Source: Clostridium sp. K4410.MGS-306
GTDB taxonomy: Bacteria > Cyanobacteriota > Vampirovibrionia > Gastranaerophilales > Gastranaerophilaceae
Direction: 5' to 3'
NCBI GenBank assembly: GCA_000980375.1
Contig: LARD01000007.1
Coordinates: 1-64,000 of the forward strand
Length of the DNA: 64,000 nt
Below, piece after piece: positions 1-7,453 of the stretch (the stretch's first letter is position 1; each line of letters begins with the position of its first letter). Position numbers and translations under genes: made by a program. Under the pieces are notes generated by a model that ran no database searches, had not been told where the DNA came from, and was given only the letters and a program-made list of their open reading frames with translations.

Positions 1-1250
1 CAATGTTATTTAATTATACTGTGGGCTATACGTTATCTCATCCGTCTTCTTTAAAAATTAACAGAAAAGCGCTTTTTATATTTGGTCTTTTGGGCAATCT
101 TGCTCTTTTGTGCTATTTCAAATATTTTAACTTTTTAATAGACAATTTAAATATGGTGCTGCACACAGGGTTTGATACTCTCAAAATAGCTTTGCCGCTT
201 GGGATAAGCTTTTTTACATTTACGCAGATTGCGTATCTTTCAGACGCTTATAAAAAAGAAGTACAGGAGTATGATTTTTTAAACTATGCTTTATTTGTAA
301 CATTTTTTCCTCATTTGATTGCAGGGCCTATTCTCCACCACAGTGAAATGATGCCACAGTTTGCAGATTTGAGAAGAAAAATTATTAACCACAAAAATAT
401 TTCAATTGGTTTGTTTTTGCTTGCAATTGGGCTGTGCAAAAAGGTTCTGATTGCGGATAATCTTGCGCCGTATGTGCATATGGTCTTTGATAATCAAGGC
501 GCTGTTTTATCGTTTTTTAACACCAATATAGCTGCACTTGCTTATACCTTTCAGCTGTATTTTGATTTTTCGGGATACTGTGACATGGCACTTGGCATAG
601 GTTATTTGTTCAATATTGTGCTTCCTGTAAACTTTAATTCTCCATATATTGCTGACAGCATTCAAAACTTTTGGCACAGGTGGCATATGACTTTATCAAG
701 GTTTTTAAAGAATTATGTTTATATCCCGCTTGGCGGCAACAGAAAAGGCGAAGCGGCAACTTATAGAAATTTATTTTTAACTTTCTTAATTGGCGGTATA
801 TGGCACGGTGCAAATTTTACGTTTATTGCCTGGGGTATTTTGCACGGACTTGCCAGTGTAGTACATCGTTATTGGAAAAGTTTCAAGATAAAATTAAACC
901 ATACGATTGCTGTTGTAATAACATTTTTGTTTATAAACATTACCTGGGTATTTTTTAGGAGCCCCTCAATACACCGTGCTTTTGAGGTGCTAAAGTCAAT
1001 GCTTGGATTTAATGGTCTGGGTTCTCTTGATATTCACAAAATGCACTTTGTAAGCGGCTGGGGAAATGAAAAGCTTAGTGTAATGCTGTTTTTGGCATGT
1101 TTTGTGCTGGTGTTCTTTGTAAAAAATTCAATGTATTGGGCAGGCAAAATCAAGCCTAACAAAATTTATTTTACTGCTACTTTGGTTATGCTGATAATTG
1201 CTGTTCTGTCATTAAATACGGTTTCAGAGTTTTTGTATTTTCAGTTTTAA
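1..1250 (+). CDS. MBOAT-family O-acyltransferase (5' end cut by window)
   Basis: This is a multi-pass membrane O-acyltransferase of the MBOAT (AlgI/DltB/PatA-like) family, which moves acetyl or acyl groups across the membrane onto extracellular polysaccharide. The readable 415 residues begin inside the usual N-terminal membrane region (family members are about 470-500 residues), so the true start lies outside the window and the ATG at base 3 is probably internal. Supporting motifs are FWHRWHMTLSRFLK followed by YIPLGGNRKG, and GGIWHGANFTF, which contains the family's conserved catalytic histidine. Many hydrophobic segments are visible. It converges on fliI with no spacer: the stop codons of the two genes are adjacent. 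Its acceptor glycan is unknown; the glycan genes at 38-42 kb and 45.7 kb are possible but unproven partners. Confidence 0.9.
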   Translation, partial: MLFNYTVGYTLSHPSSLKINRKALFIFGLLGNLALLCYFKYFNFLIDNLNMVLHTGFDTLKIALPLGISFFTFTQIAYLSDAYKKEVQEYDFLNYALFVTFFPHLIAGPILHHSEMMPQFADLRRKIINHKNISIGLFLLAIGLCKKVLIADNLAPYVHMVFDNQGAVLSFFNTNIAALAYTFQLYFDFSGYCDMALGIGYLFNIVLPVNFNSPYIADSIQNFWHRWHMTLSRFLKNYVYIPLGGNRKGEAATYRNLFLTFLIGGIWHGANFTFIAWGILHGLASVVHRYWKSFKIKLNHTIAVVITFLFINITWVFFRSPSIHRAFEVLKSMLGFNGLGSLDIHKMHFVSGWGNEKLSVMLFLACFVLVFFVKNSMYWAGKIKPNKIYFTATLVMLIIAVLSLNTVSEFLYFQF

Positions 1251-2570
1251 TCAGAGCTTTATCTGATTACCAAGCTGCATGAGAGCTGCTATGGTTTCGT
1301 CGTAGGTGGTTTTTTCATCAACTTTTTGTTGAAGGAAATTGTTTATCTGCGGCATAAATTTTATTGCCTGATCGGTCACGGGGTCGGCACCGTTAACGTA
1401 GGCACCGATGTTTATCAGGTCTTCGTTTTTCTTGTACCCGGCAAGTAGGGTTCTTATTTTTCCGGCAGCTCCAACGTGCTCTTTTGAGGTTACTTCTTTC
1501 ATTACACGGCTGACGCTTTGAAGCACGTCAACAGCAGGGTAATGGTTTTTATGCGCAAGCTCACGTGAGAGCATGATGTGCCCGTCAAGAATACTTCTTG
1601 CTGTATCGGAGATGGGCTCGTTAAAGTCATCACCTTCTACAAGTACTGTGTAAAGTCCTGTAATAGTACCGTATTCGTTGCTTCCGGCGCGCTCAAGCAG
1701 CTTTGGCATAAGAGCAAAAACAGAAGGCGTGTAGCCTCTTGTTGCAGGCGGCTCGCCTACTGCCAGTCCGACTTCTCTTTGGGCCATTGCAATACGCGTT
1801 ACACTGTCAAGCATGAACAGTACGTCTTTGCCCTGGTCTCTAAAGTACTCTGCAATAGCAGTTGCAACAAAGCCTGCTTTGATTTTTACAAGTGAAGGCT
1901 GCTCTGATGTCGCAACAACAACGATTGAGCGCCTCATTCCTTCCGGGCCGAGGGTTGTTTCGATAAACTCTCTTACCTCGCGTCCGCGTTCTCCTATGAG
2001 TGCAATTACGTTTAAGTCTGCGTTTGTGTTTTTGGCCATCATTGCAAGGGTTGTTGATTTCCCTACCCCAGAACCTGCGAATACACCGAGCCTTTGGCCT
2101 TTACCCGCAGTGATAAAAGCATCTATTGCACGGATTCCGAGAGACAGCGGGGTTCTTATCAGCTGTCTGTTCAGCGGGTTAATGATTTCTGCCTGTGTGG
2201 AATACAAAGACTGGGTGTTGATCTCGCCAAGATTGTCAATCGGGCGGCCAAGGCCGTCTAACACACGGCCTAACAGCTGCGGGCCTACTTTAATCTGCAT
2301 GGATGAGCCTGTATTCATTACAACAGCGCCCGGCATGAGACCTTCCATTGAGCCAAGCGGCATCAAGAGAATCTTTTGCGTTTTAAACCCTACAACCTCT
2401 GCCCATATAGGTTCAGCGTCCAGTTTGTTATAAATATAACAAAGGTCGCCTATGCTGGCTTTTGGGCCGTCAGCTTCGATTATCAGCCCGATAATCTGGA
2501 TGACTTTTCCAACTTCCTGCATGGTTTTTGTCTGGTTGATTATGTTTTTATATCTGTTCAGGTTTATCAT
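1251..2570 (-). CDS. fliI: Flagellum-specific ATPase FliI
   Basis: FliI is the cytoplasmic ATPase that drives unfolding and entry of substrates into the flagellar type III export gate. The 439-residue length is normal. The Walker A loop reads GVFAGSGVGKST (about residue 165), Walker B is the VLFMLDSVTR stretch, and the F1-beta-like signatures GERGREV and PATRGYTPSVFALMPKLLERAG are present. The ATG lies 23 nt inside the end of fliH and has little Shine-Dalgarno sequence of its own, so translational coupling is likely. It is the last gene of the leftward fliF-fliG-fliH-fliI operon. No fliJ follows; the next gene is on the other strand. No transcription terminator fits between it and the convergent MBOAT gene. 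Confidence 0.97.
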   Translation of the reverse strand: MINLNRYKNIINQTKTMQEVGKVIQIIGLIIEADGPKASIGDLCYIYNKLDAEPIWAEVVGFKTQKILLMPLGSMEGLMPGAVVMNTGSSMQIKVGPQLLGRVLDGLGRPIDNLGEINTQSLYSTQAEIINPLNRQLIRTPLSLGIRAIDAFITAGKGQRLGVFAGSGVGKSTTLAMMAKNTNADLNVIALIGERGREVREFIETTLGPEGMRRSIVVVATSEQPSLVKIKAGFVATAIAEYFRDQGKDVLFMLDSVTRIAMAQREVGLAVGEPPATRGYTPSVFALMPKLLERAGSNEYGTITGLYTVLVEGDDFNEPISDTARSILDGHIMLSRELAHKNHYPAVDVLQSVSRVMKEVTSKEHVGAAGKIRTLLAGYKKNEDLINIGAYVNGADPVTDQAIKFMPQINNFLQQKVDEKTTYDETIAALMQLGNQIKL

Positions 2571-3348
2571 TATTCAGTTGTGCTTCAACATCATCAAGTT
2601 CGCGTGCCAGCTCTATTTCCGGAGTTTTGTTAAGCTCGGCGAAGAGCTTTTGTGCGATTTGTTCAATCTGTGCGCTTACCCTTGCATCTACTCTTGAGCC
2701 TACGGATTCAACAATTGTTCCGTCAGGGGCAATTGTCGCATCTTCAACGATTTTTATGTGTTCAAGATTGTGTATTGCATCTTTCAAATCGTTTGAAATT
2801 TCATAAATTTTTCTTGCCATTTCAGGGTTTACAATGATTGTTACGCTTTCTTTTTCTTTCAGCTGGGAAATAGCGTTTGCTACAATTTTTGTCAGGATTT
2901 CTTTATTTTGTCTTAATTCTGTAAGGCAAATTTTTTCGGAAATATCAAGCACCATGTCTAAAATATCTGTGTGGATTGATTTTATTATCCTGTTTTTCAT
3001 ATCAAACTGGCATTTGGCAAAGTTGTTTACGTTGTAGACAAGGTTTTCAAGCTCGGTTGTGATTTTTTCTTTTCCATCTTGATATCCATCTTCGTAGCCC
3101 ATTTTTCTTGATTCTGCAGTAATTTGTTCTTTTTCAGCTTCAGCTTGGGCTTTTGCTTGCGCAACAAGAGAATCGGCCTGTTGCTGCGCCTGTGTCAGTG
3201 TTGCCTGTGCTTTTTTCTGCGCCTCTGCAATGATGGAATCGGCGAGAATTTTTGCATCTGATATTTCTTTGTTTGCCTTGGCCTGTCCGTCAGCGTTTAA
3301 GACATATGAATTACCCAGGCTTATTTTGCCGCTTTCTATCCTACTCAA
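2548..3348 (-). CDS. fliH: Flagellar assembly protein FliH
   Basis: FliH is the stator-like regulator that binds FliI and tethers it to the export gate and C-ring. The 266-residue protein has a long Ala/Gln/Glu-rich coiled-coil segment (about residues 20-85, with AQKKAQATLTQAQQQAD), then the V-ATPase E-subunit-like C-terminal domain with the typical ILDMVLDISEKI and VTIIVNPE stretches. The start is a TTG within the last codons of fliG (the two genes overlap by 8 nt), preceded by GAGGA. Position between fliG and fliI supports the call, since sequence conservation in this family is low. The C-terminus overlaps the start of fliI by 23 nt. Confidence 0.92.
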   Translation of the reverse strand: MSRIESGKISLGNSYVLNADGQAKANKEISDAKILADSIIAEAQKKAQATLTQAQQQADSLVAQAKAQAEAEKEQITAESRKMGYEDGYQDGKEKITTELENLVYNVNNFAKCQFDMKNRIIKSIHTDILDMVLDISEKICLTELRQNKEILTKIVANAISQLKEKESVTIIVNPEMARKIYEISNDLKDAIHNLEHIKIVEDATIAPDGTIVESVGSRVDARVSAQIEQIAQKLFAELNKTPEIELARELDDVEAQLNNDKPEQI

Positions 3349-4363
3349 TGTATTCGTCCTCGGCTGTGTCTCTAGTTATGACGATTTCACCCGCAGATTC
3401 AAGTGCACGGATAATACCAACAATTTTTGTCTGTTTTTCCTGTACTTCTTTTGCTCTAACAGGGCCCATGTATTCGAGTTCTTCTTTGAGCATTGCCTGA
3501 GCACGTTCTGACATGTTGGTGTAGATTTTTTCTTTAATTTCTTCACGCGTACCTTTTAAAGATATGGCAAGGTCTTTTGTTTCTACTTCGCGGATGATTC
3601 TTTGAATAGCGTTGTCTTTAAGCTGGATAATGTCTTCGAATACGAACATCAGCTCTCTTACGCCTTCTGCAAGCTCGAGGTTTTTGACTTCGAGATATTC
3701 CAGTACGTTCTTTTCTGTTGCACGGTCCGAACGGTTCAAAATGTTGGCCAGAGCGCCTACACCGCCCGCTTTTGAGAAGTCTTGAGCTACAACGGAAGAG
3801 AATTTTCCTTCTACAATTTTTTCAATTTCCGATATAATCTCCGGGTTTGTGGAATTCATGTCTGCAATTTTAAACGCCACCTGAGCCTGTACTTCTGCCG
3901 GAAGGCTGTTAAGCACCTTTGCAGAGTTTTCGGGTTTTAAGTAAGCAAGGATAAGCGCAATCAGCTGCGGGTTTTCGTTTTGAAACGATGTGGCAAGCTG
4001 GGACGGGTCAGCGTCGTTGAAAAATTGAAAAGGGTTTGTGGTAAGCAAATTAACCAGTCTGCCGAGCATGTTTTGTGCCTGTTCCGCACCGTAAGCTTTT
4101 TCAAGCAAAGTTCTTGCGTATTGAGTACCCCCTGACGAGAGGTAATCACTGGCTAAAAAAAGCGAGTGGAATTCCTCCAATACCTGATTGAGTATCTCTG
4201 AAGGTACTTTATTCAAACTTGCAATATCAAATGTAATCTGCTCGAGGATATCATCGTCTTTAATATTTTTAAGAATCTCTGACGCAGTGCTTGGCCCCAG
4301 CGCAATCAAAAGCGCTGCGACTTTTTGTCTTTGTGTCATAGATTCGTATGTTATTTCTGCCAT
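3341..4363 (-). CDS. fliG: Flagellar motor switch protein FliG
   Basis: FliG is the rotor protein of the flagellar C-ring that carries torque by interaction with the stator and binds FliF through its N-terminus. The 340-residue length is normal. The N-terminal part has MTQRQKVAALLIALG, the middle part NPQLIALILAYLKPENSAKVL (the family's EHPQ-type region), and the C-terminal domain contains the charged torque helix segment NAIQRIIREVETKDLAISLKG and the closing YMGPVRAKEVQEKQ stretch. It follows fliF after 7 nt, with AAGGAC as ribosome binding site, and its stop overlaps the TTG start of fliH. Cytoplasmic, attached to the MS ring. Confidence 0.97.
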   Translation of the reverse strand: MAEITYESMTQRQKVAALLIALGPSTASEILKNIKDDDILEQITFDIASLNKVPSEILNQVLEEFHSLFLASDYLSSGGTQYARTLLEKAYGAEQAQNMLGRLVNLLTTNPFQFFNDADPSQLATSFQNENPQLIALILAYLKPENSAKVLNSLPAEVQAQVAFKIADMNSTNPEIISEIEKIVEGKFSSVVAQDFSKAGGVGALANILNRSDRATEKNVLEYLEVKNLELAEGVRELMFVFEDIIQLKDNAIQRIIREVETKDLAISLKGTREEIKEKIYTNMSERAQAMLKEELEYMGPVRAKEVQEKQTKIVGIIRALESAGEIVITRDTAEDEYIE

Positions 4364-4370
4364 TTTTTAA

Positions 4371-5954
4371 TTAGTCCTTAATATATGAGATAAGAATTTT
4401 TGCAGCTTCTGACGGGTCTGCCATGATAGTGTCAGTAAGGTCTGTTTTTAGTTTATCAAGCTCGGGATTAAGCCTTGCTTCAATTTGCGGAAGAGATTCA
4501 ACCTCAAACTTGTCTATGAGGTTGTCAGTGATGGTTTGCTGCTGTTCATTAAATCCGTCATCAAACTCGTCTGTAGTTTCTCCTGATTTGCCAAACAGAG
4601 AGCGGAATACAAACAGGGCAACAAGTCCGAGTATGAGTATAACCATCATAGGAACAAGTTTGTTAACAACAATTTCTTGTGTTTTTTCGTTTCTGATAGC
4701 CTGTTCTTCTGCTTTAGCAGCTTCCTGGTTCTGGTCTTTTGCTGAAAATTCAAGGCTTGTAACGTTGATAACATCGCCTCTATTAAGGTCAGCGCCGCTT
4801 GCTGTGGCAATGAGTTTATTGAGTTCTTCTTTTTCGTTGGCAGTGAGGATTTTGTTCACTGCAACGGCAATGGTCATTCTTTTTACAGAGCCGGGCGCGT
4901 AAACTATTTGTTTAATTTCTTTAGACACAGCATATGTGGAGGCTGTTTTTTCTTTTTGATAGTTCAAGTTTTTGGGCTGGCCTGTTTGGGTGTTAACTGG
5001 CGGCGGATTGTTTGAGCCTGTTACCGCGCCTGTTGTATTGGGGTAAGGGTTATCGTAGTTTTCAGTTTCAGTTTGTGTGGAAGTCAAAACCCCTTGTTGT
5101 GTGTCGCCTACAGGCGTGTAGCTTTCGATTGTAGAGCGTGTAGAGTTAAAATCTATATCTGCACTAACCTGAACAGATGCATTGTCCGGCCCTACTATTT
5201 TATCCAGAACAGATTGTACTTTTTTTGCTGTCTGGTTTTCAAAGTTTGTTTTGTATGATTCTATATCGTTTGAATTTTTTTCTATTTCATCAGAAAGATT
5301 GTTGCCTGCCTGGTCTGTGAGGAAAACTTTTTCCGGTGTTAATCTTGGTATTGCGTAAGCAACAAGGTTTTTGATAGCTTTAACCTGTGAGGTTTTAAGT
5401 TTGTATCCCGGTTCTAAAATGAGCATTACAGAAGCTGTAGGCGCTTCGTCTCTTTCCGAAAATACTGAACGCTCAGGGTCTGCAATCTGTACACGGGCTT
5501 TTCTTACACCGCTCATTCTTTCTATTGAACGGGTAAGTTCTCCTTGGTAGATTCTTTGTTTTGTGAGTTTGTTTTTAAAATCAGTAGAACCTAACTGCAT
5601 GTCATCCAGCAGTTCAAACCCCGGTGAAGAATCTTGAATAAGGTCATTTTCTGCAACGTATATCCTGAGTTCGTCTTGCATTTCCTGAGGAACGAGGACT
5701 GATTTTTTATCCGCAGACACTTTAAAGGGGTAGCCGCTTTTTTTAAGGCTTTCAGATACTGCTGCTGCGTCTTGCGGAGAAAGGTCGGAGTATAAAACCG
5801 CCCAGTTTGGCTCCATTGATTTCATTACAAAAAACACCGATATAACCAGTGTTATCACGCTTAGTATAACTATTCCGAATTTTTGTCCTATTTCTAAACC
5901 GTTCCAGAGCTTAGTCAAATCATCCAAGAACAGCTTAAAATAATTATTTTCCAA
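4371..5954 (-). CDS. fliF: Flagellar MS-ring protein FliF
   Basis: FliF forms the membrane-embedded MS ring on which the motor and export apparatus are built. The 527 residues show the expected order: a first membrane segment near residues 25-46, the YscJ-like ring domain with VLYSDLSPQDAAAVSE and FELLDDMQLGSTDFK, a long Asn/Thr/Gln-rich insertion (about 300-345), a second membrane helix near residue 435-457, and an acidic cytoplasmic tail that binds FliG. The start is a TTG with AAAGGGGA a few bases upstream. It is the first gene of the operon, and a promoter is recognisable about 50 nt upstream. No fliE or other basal-body gene lies on this side; the region upstream is non-coding. Confidence 0.97.
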   Translation of the reverse strand: MENNYFKLFLDDLTKLWNGLEIGQKFGIVILSVITLVISVFFVMKSMEPNWAVLYSDLSPQDAAAVSESLKKSGYPFKVSADKKSVLVPQEMQDELRIYVAENDLIQDSSPGFELLDDMQLGSTDFKNKLTKQRIYQGELTRSIERMSGVRKARVQIADPERSVFSERDEAPTASVMLILEPGYKLKTSQVKAIKNLVAYAIPRLTPEKVFLTDQAGNNLSDEIEKNSNDIESYKTNFENQTAKKVQSVLDKIVGPDNASVQVSADIDFNSTRSTIESYTPVGDTQQGVLTSTQTETENYDNPYPNTTGAVTGSNNPPPVNTQTGQPKNLNYQKEKTASTYAVSKEIKQIVYAPGSVKRMTIAVAVNKILTANEKEELNKLIATASGADLNRGDVINVTSLEFSAKDQNQEAAKAEEQAIRNEKTQEIVVNKLVPMMVILILGLVALFVFRSLFGKSGETTDEFDDGFNEQQQTITDNLIDKFEVESLPQIEARLNPELDKLKTDLTDTIMADPSEAAKILISYIKD

Positions 5955-6004
5955 GATTTCCCCTTTGTCTGAATTAATTTTGCTTACTATTCACCTATAT
6001 TAAA

Positions 6005-6033
6005 AATATAGACTATTTTTTCAGGCAGTTCAA
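6005..6033 (-). promoter_or_regulatory. Sigma70-like promoter of the fliFGHI operon
   Basis: Read on the minus strand, TTGAAC (6033-6028), a 17-bp spacer and TATATT (6010-6005) give a near-consensus promoter, with transcription expected to start near 5998, about 44 nt before the fliF TTG. The hexamers and spacing are seen directly; activity is inferred. Use of a housekeeping-type promoter, instead of a sigma28 or sigma54 site, would be notable for a flagellar operon. Confidence 0.6.
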
Positions 6034-6112
6034 ATATGTTAATTTACGTTAATTTGAGAGCATGTCTGTATCGATTTGACAAATTTTTACATTTCTTAAC
6101 CCGTGCCAATTT

Positions 6113-6147
6113 GCATGGAAACATGGACGCAGACATGGTTTCCATGG
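6113..6147. other. CATGG-rich inverted repeat in the fliF upstream region
   Basis: The 437-nt gap from 5955 to 6391 holds no long gene. Within it, CATGGAAAC (6114-6122) is repeated in perfect inverted form as GTTTCCATG (6138-6146), and further CATGG/CCATG copies lie on either side up to about 6180. The arrangement could be a binding region for a regulator or a stem-loop. No known operator is recognised. Confidence 0.4.
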
Positions 6148-6264
6148 TGTCAAACCGTCGAAACCATGTAACCGTGCATGATACGGATGGTCGAAAACCT
6201 TGAAACTGTTGAGTTTTAAGAAATACAGCGATTGCAATATATCTTAACATATCCTCATGATTGG

Positions 6265-6293
6265 CTTGTAAAAAGGGTTTTTGTCTATATAAT
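6265..6293 (+). promoter_or_regulatory. Possible promoter for the small-protein pair at 6.3-6.6 kb
   Basis: TATAAT at 6288-6293 is preceded, after 17 bp, by the weak hexamer CTTGTA at 6265-6270. Transcription from here would give a leader of roughly 90 nt before the 72-residue gene, containing a short ORF and a stem-loop (GCCAGTCATGC pairing with GCATGGCTGC around an inner CTGTA/TACAG hairpin). Confidence 0.35.
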
Positions 6294-6312
6294 AGAAAAA
6301 AGAAGGCCAGTC

Positions 6313-6399
6313 ATGCATACGGCTGTAGGGTTTACAGGCATGGCTGCTAAAAATATCATGGGGATGGGACCTATTTTGGGAGGAAAAATTAGTGCTTAG
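6313..6399 (+). CDS. Candidate 28-residue leader peptide
   Basis: A short reading frame begins at ATG 6313 with a good Shine-Dalgarno sequence (AGAAGG at 6301-6306, six bases before the ATG), encodes a Gly/Met-rich, mildly hydrophobic peptide (MHTAVGFTGMAAKNIM at its start), and ends with TAG at 6397-6399. Its last codons overlap the GTG start of the next gene by 8 nt, and the GGGAGG that serves that gene lies inside this frame. The geometry suggests a leader peptide or a small coupled protein. Nothing in the sequence proves it is translated, and no family is recognised. Confidence 0.35.
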   Translation: MHTAVGFTGMAAKNIMGMGPILGGKISA

Positions 6400-6610
6400 A
6401 AGCAGAGACATGGGAAGATCTATTGCCGTAAGAAGATGGACTAACACGGCTTTGGAATGTTATAAAAGAGGCTGCGTTTGTGAAGGTTGTTTCTATACAG
6501 ACTTTTTTAATGGAACAGCACAAAAATGTCAGATGAAAGCATCCGTTTTGGAGCTTGTCAGGGTTTTGGGCAAGCCTGATGTTGATATTCCACAGGTTTT
6601 ATCAGACTAA
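6392..6610 (+). CDS. Small Cys-rich conserved-type protein, function unknown
   Basis: This 72-residue cytoplasmic protein starts at a GTG with GGGAGG at 6378-6383; an in-frame ATG at 6410 is an alternative. Its centre, CYKRGCVCEGCFY, has four cysteines in a tight pattern (CxxxxCxCxxC), with one further Cys in KCQMKASVLELVR, so metal binding is plausible. The C-terminal helix ending in ELVRVLGKP could be a small DNA- or protein-binding element. I do not recognise a characterised family and give no function. It may be co-transcribed with the overlapping 28-codon frame upstream. Confidence 0.7.
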   Translation: MLRSRDMGRSIAVRRWTNTALECYKRGCVCEGCFYTDFFNGTAQKCQMKASVLELVRVLGKPDVDIPQVLSD

Positions 6611-6626
6611 CATTCTGTTTGAATAG

Positions 6627-6635
6627 TGGTATAAT
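6627..6635 (+). promoter_or_regulatory. Extended -10 element before the 62-residue gene
   Basis: TGGTATAAT is a perfect extended -10 (TGnTATAAT). It lies 45 nt upstream of the ATG at 6680 and has no obvious -35. The same nonamer occurs before asnS (16183-16191). Confidence 0.5.
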
Positions 6636-6679
6636 ATTATTGTAAGCAGACTTTATTTATTTGAAATAAGGCATTAAAA

Positions 6680-6868
6680 ATGTTATACGATAATCCGTCA
6701 ACCAAAAATTTTGTAGGTGTTATGTTTACCTGCTGCGGTGTTTACGGCAGGGTATACAAAAACAAAGAAGGCACCGCCTATGTAGGCAGATGCCCTAAAT
6801 GTCTAAAATCTATCCGCATGAAAATAGGCGAAGGCGGATGCAATGCCAGATTCTTTTATGCGGGTTAA
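6680..6868 (+). CDS. Small zinc-ribbon-like protein, function unknown
   Basis: The 62-residue product has two cysteine pairs, FTCCGVYG and RCPKCLKS, separated by about 20 residues. This suits a zinc ribbon. Between them is VYKNKEGTAYVGRCP, and it ends in GGCNARFFYAG, a pattern I associate with small conserved proteins of unknown role in several bacterial phyla. An AAGG lies 11 bases before the ATG and an extended -10 upstream. The gene ends three bases before the stop of the convergent ADP-ribosyltransferase frame. Confidence 0.7.
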   Translation: MLYDNPSTKNFVGVMFTCCGVYGRVYKNKEGTAYVGRCPKCLKSIRMKIGEGGCNARFFYAG

Positions 6869-6871
6869 GGT

Positions 6872-7453
6872 TTATTTTGCTTGAGGCAGAATGTACTCTA
6901 ATACAACATTCATTATGCCTTCAGGGTCTTTTCCTTTAGAAATAAGTTTGAATTGTGAGCTGCGCGGGAAGATTGCTTCTCCTCCGTGTTCAAGGTTGCA
7001 TGATAGTTTTGCACCTTTAGGCACTCTTATTTCCATCATCATTGTGCCTTTTCCGCAATTTGCACCTGTGCCTCCCCAGCATTCTGCGAGTTTTCTGTGG
7101 AATGCTGCATAAGGGTATCCTGTATCAGGGGTAATAATATCGCCAATTTTAGCGTTTTCTATTATGTTAAAATCTGTGTTTAAGGAATTCGCAACAGGGT
7201 GTTTGCTCCTTCCTCTGTATACTGTAAATGCCTCATTGGTTGGAGTGAGGTTGCTAAAATCAGCATCCATTTTATCTACAATTTTTTTCATAACTACGGG
7301 TTTGCCGTTTTCTGCAATATCGGATCTAATATGGCAATTGGCGCCGTGTATTTCATGGTGCATCTCTACTGCGGAGCCTTTAAAATTGGGGGCATCTATT
7401 TCAAAACGTCTTGCCATTTCTTTTTTGAGGATTTTATATTCTTCAATATCCAT
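6872..7453 (-). CDS. ADP-ribosyltransferase-like domain (second half of a split gene)
   Basis: The 193-residue frame resembles the ADP-ribosyltransferase exoenzyme fold (R-S-E class). FTVYRGRS (about residues 77-84) supplies the NAD-binding Arg. GDIITPDTGYPYAAFHR takes the place of the usual STS strand. The final GGEAIFPRSSQFKLIS matches the (E/Q)xE-LP-x-x-x-KF segment with one catalytic Glu kept and Gly two residues before it. Such enzymes transfer ADP-ribose from NAD+ to a protein target; the target here is unknown. The ATG at 7453 has no Shine-Dalgarno sequence and lies inside the previous gene, right at an A7 run, so this is more likely the downstream part of a frameshifted 371-residue protein than a free-standing gene. 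Near its start is APNFKGSA, resembling the tag described in the findings. Confidence 0.7.
   Translation of the reverse strand: MDIEEYKILKKEMARRFEIDAPNFKGSAVEMHHEIHGANCHIRSDIAENGKPVVMKKIVDKMDADFSNLTPTNEAFTVYRGRSKHPVANSLNTDFNIIENAKIGDIITPDTGYPYAAFHRKLAECWGGTGANCGKGTMMMEIRVPKGAKLSCNLEHGGEAIFPRSSQFKLISKGKDPEGIMNVVLEYILPQAK

Noticed and set aside
1..1250. MBOAT gene as a truncated pseudogene
   Set aside because: The missing N-terminus is explained by the window edge; the remaining motifs are intact.
1813..2433. 206-codon open frame opposite fliI
   Set aside because: It is the antisense shadow of a well-conserved gene, Ser/Ile-rich, with no start signal.
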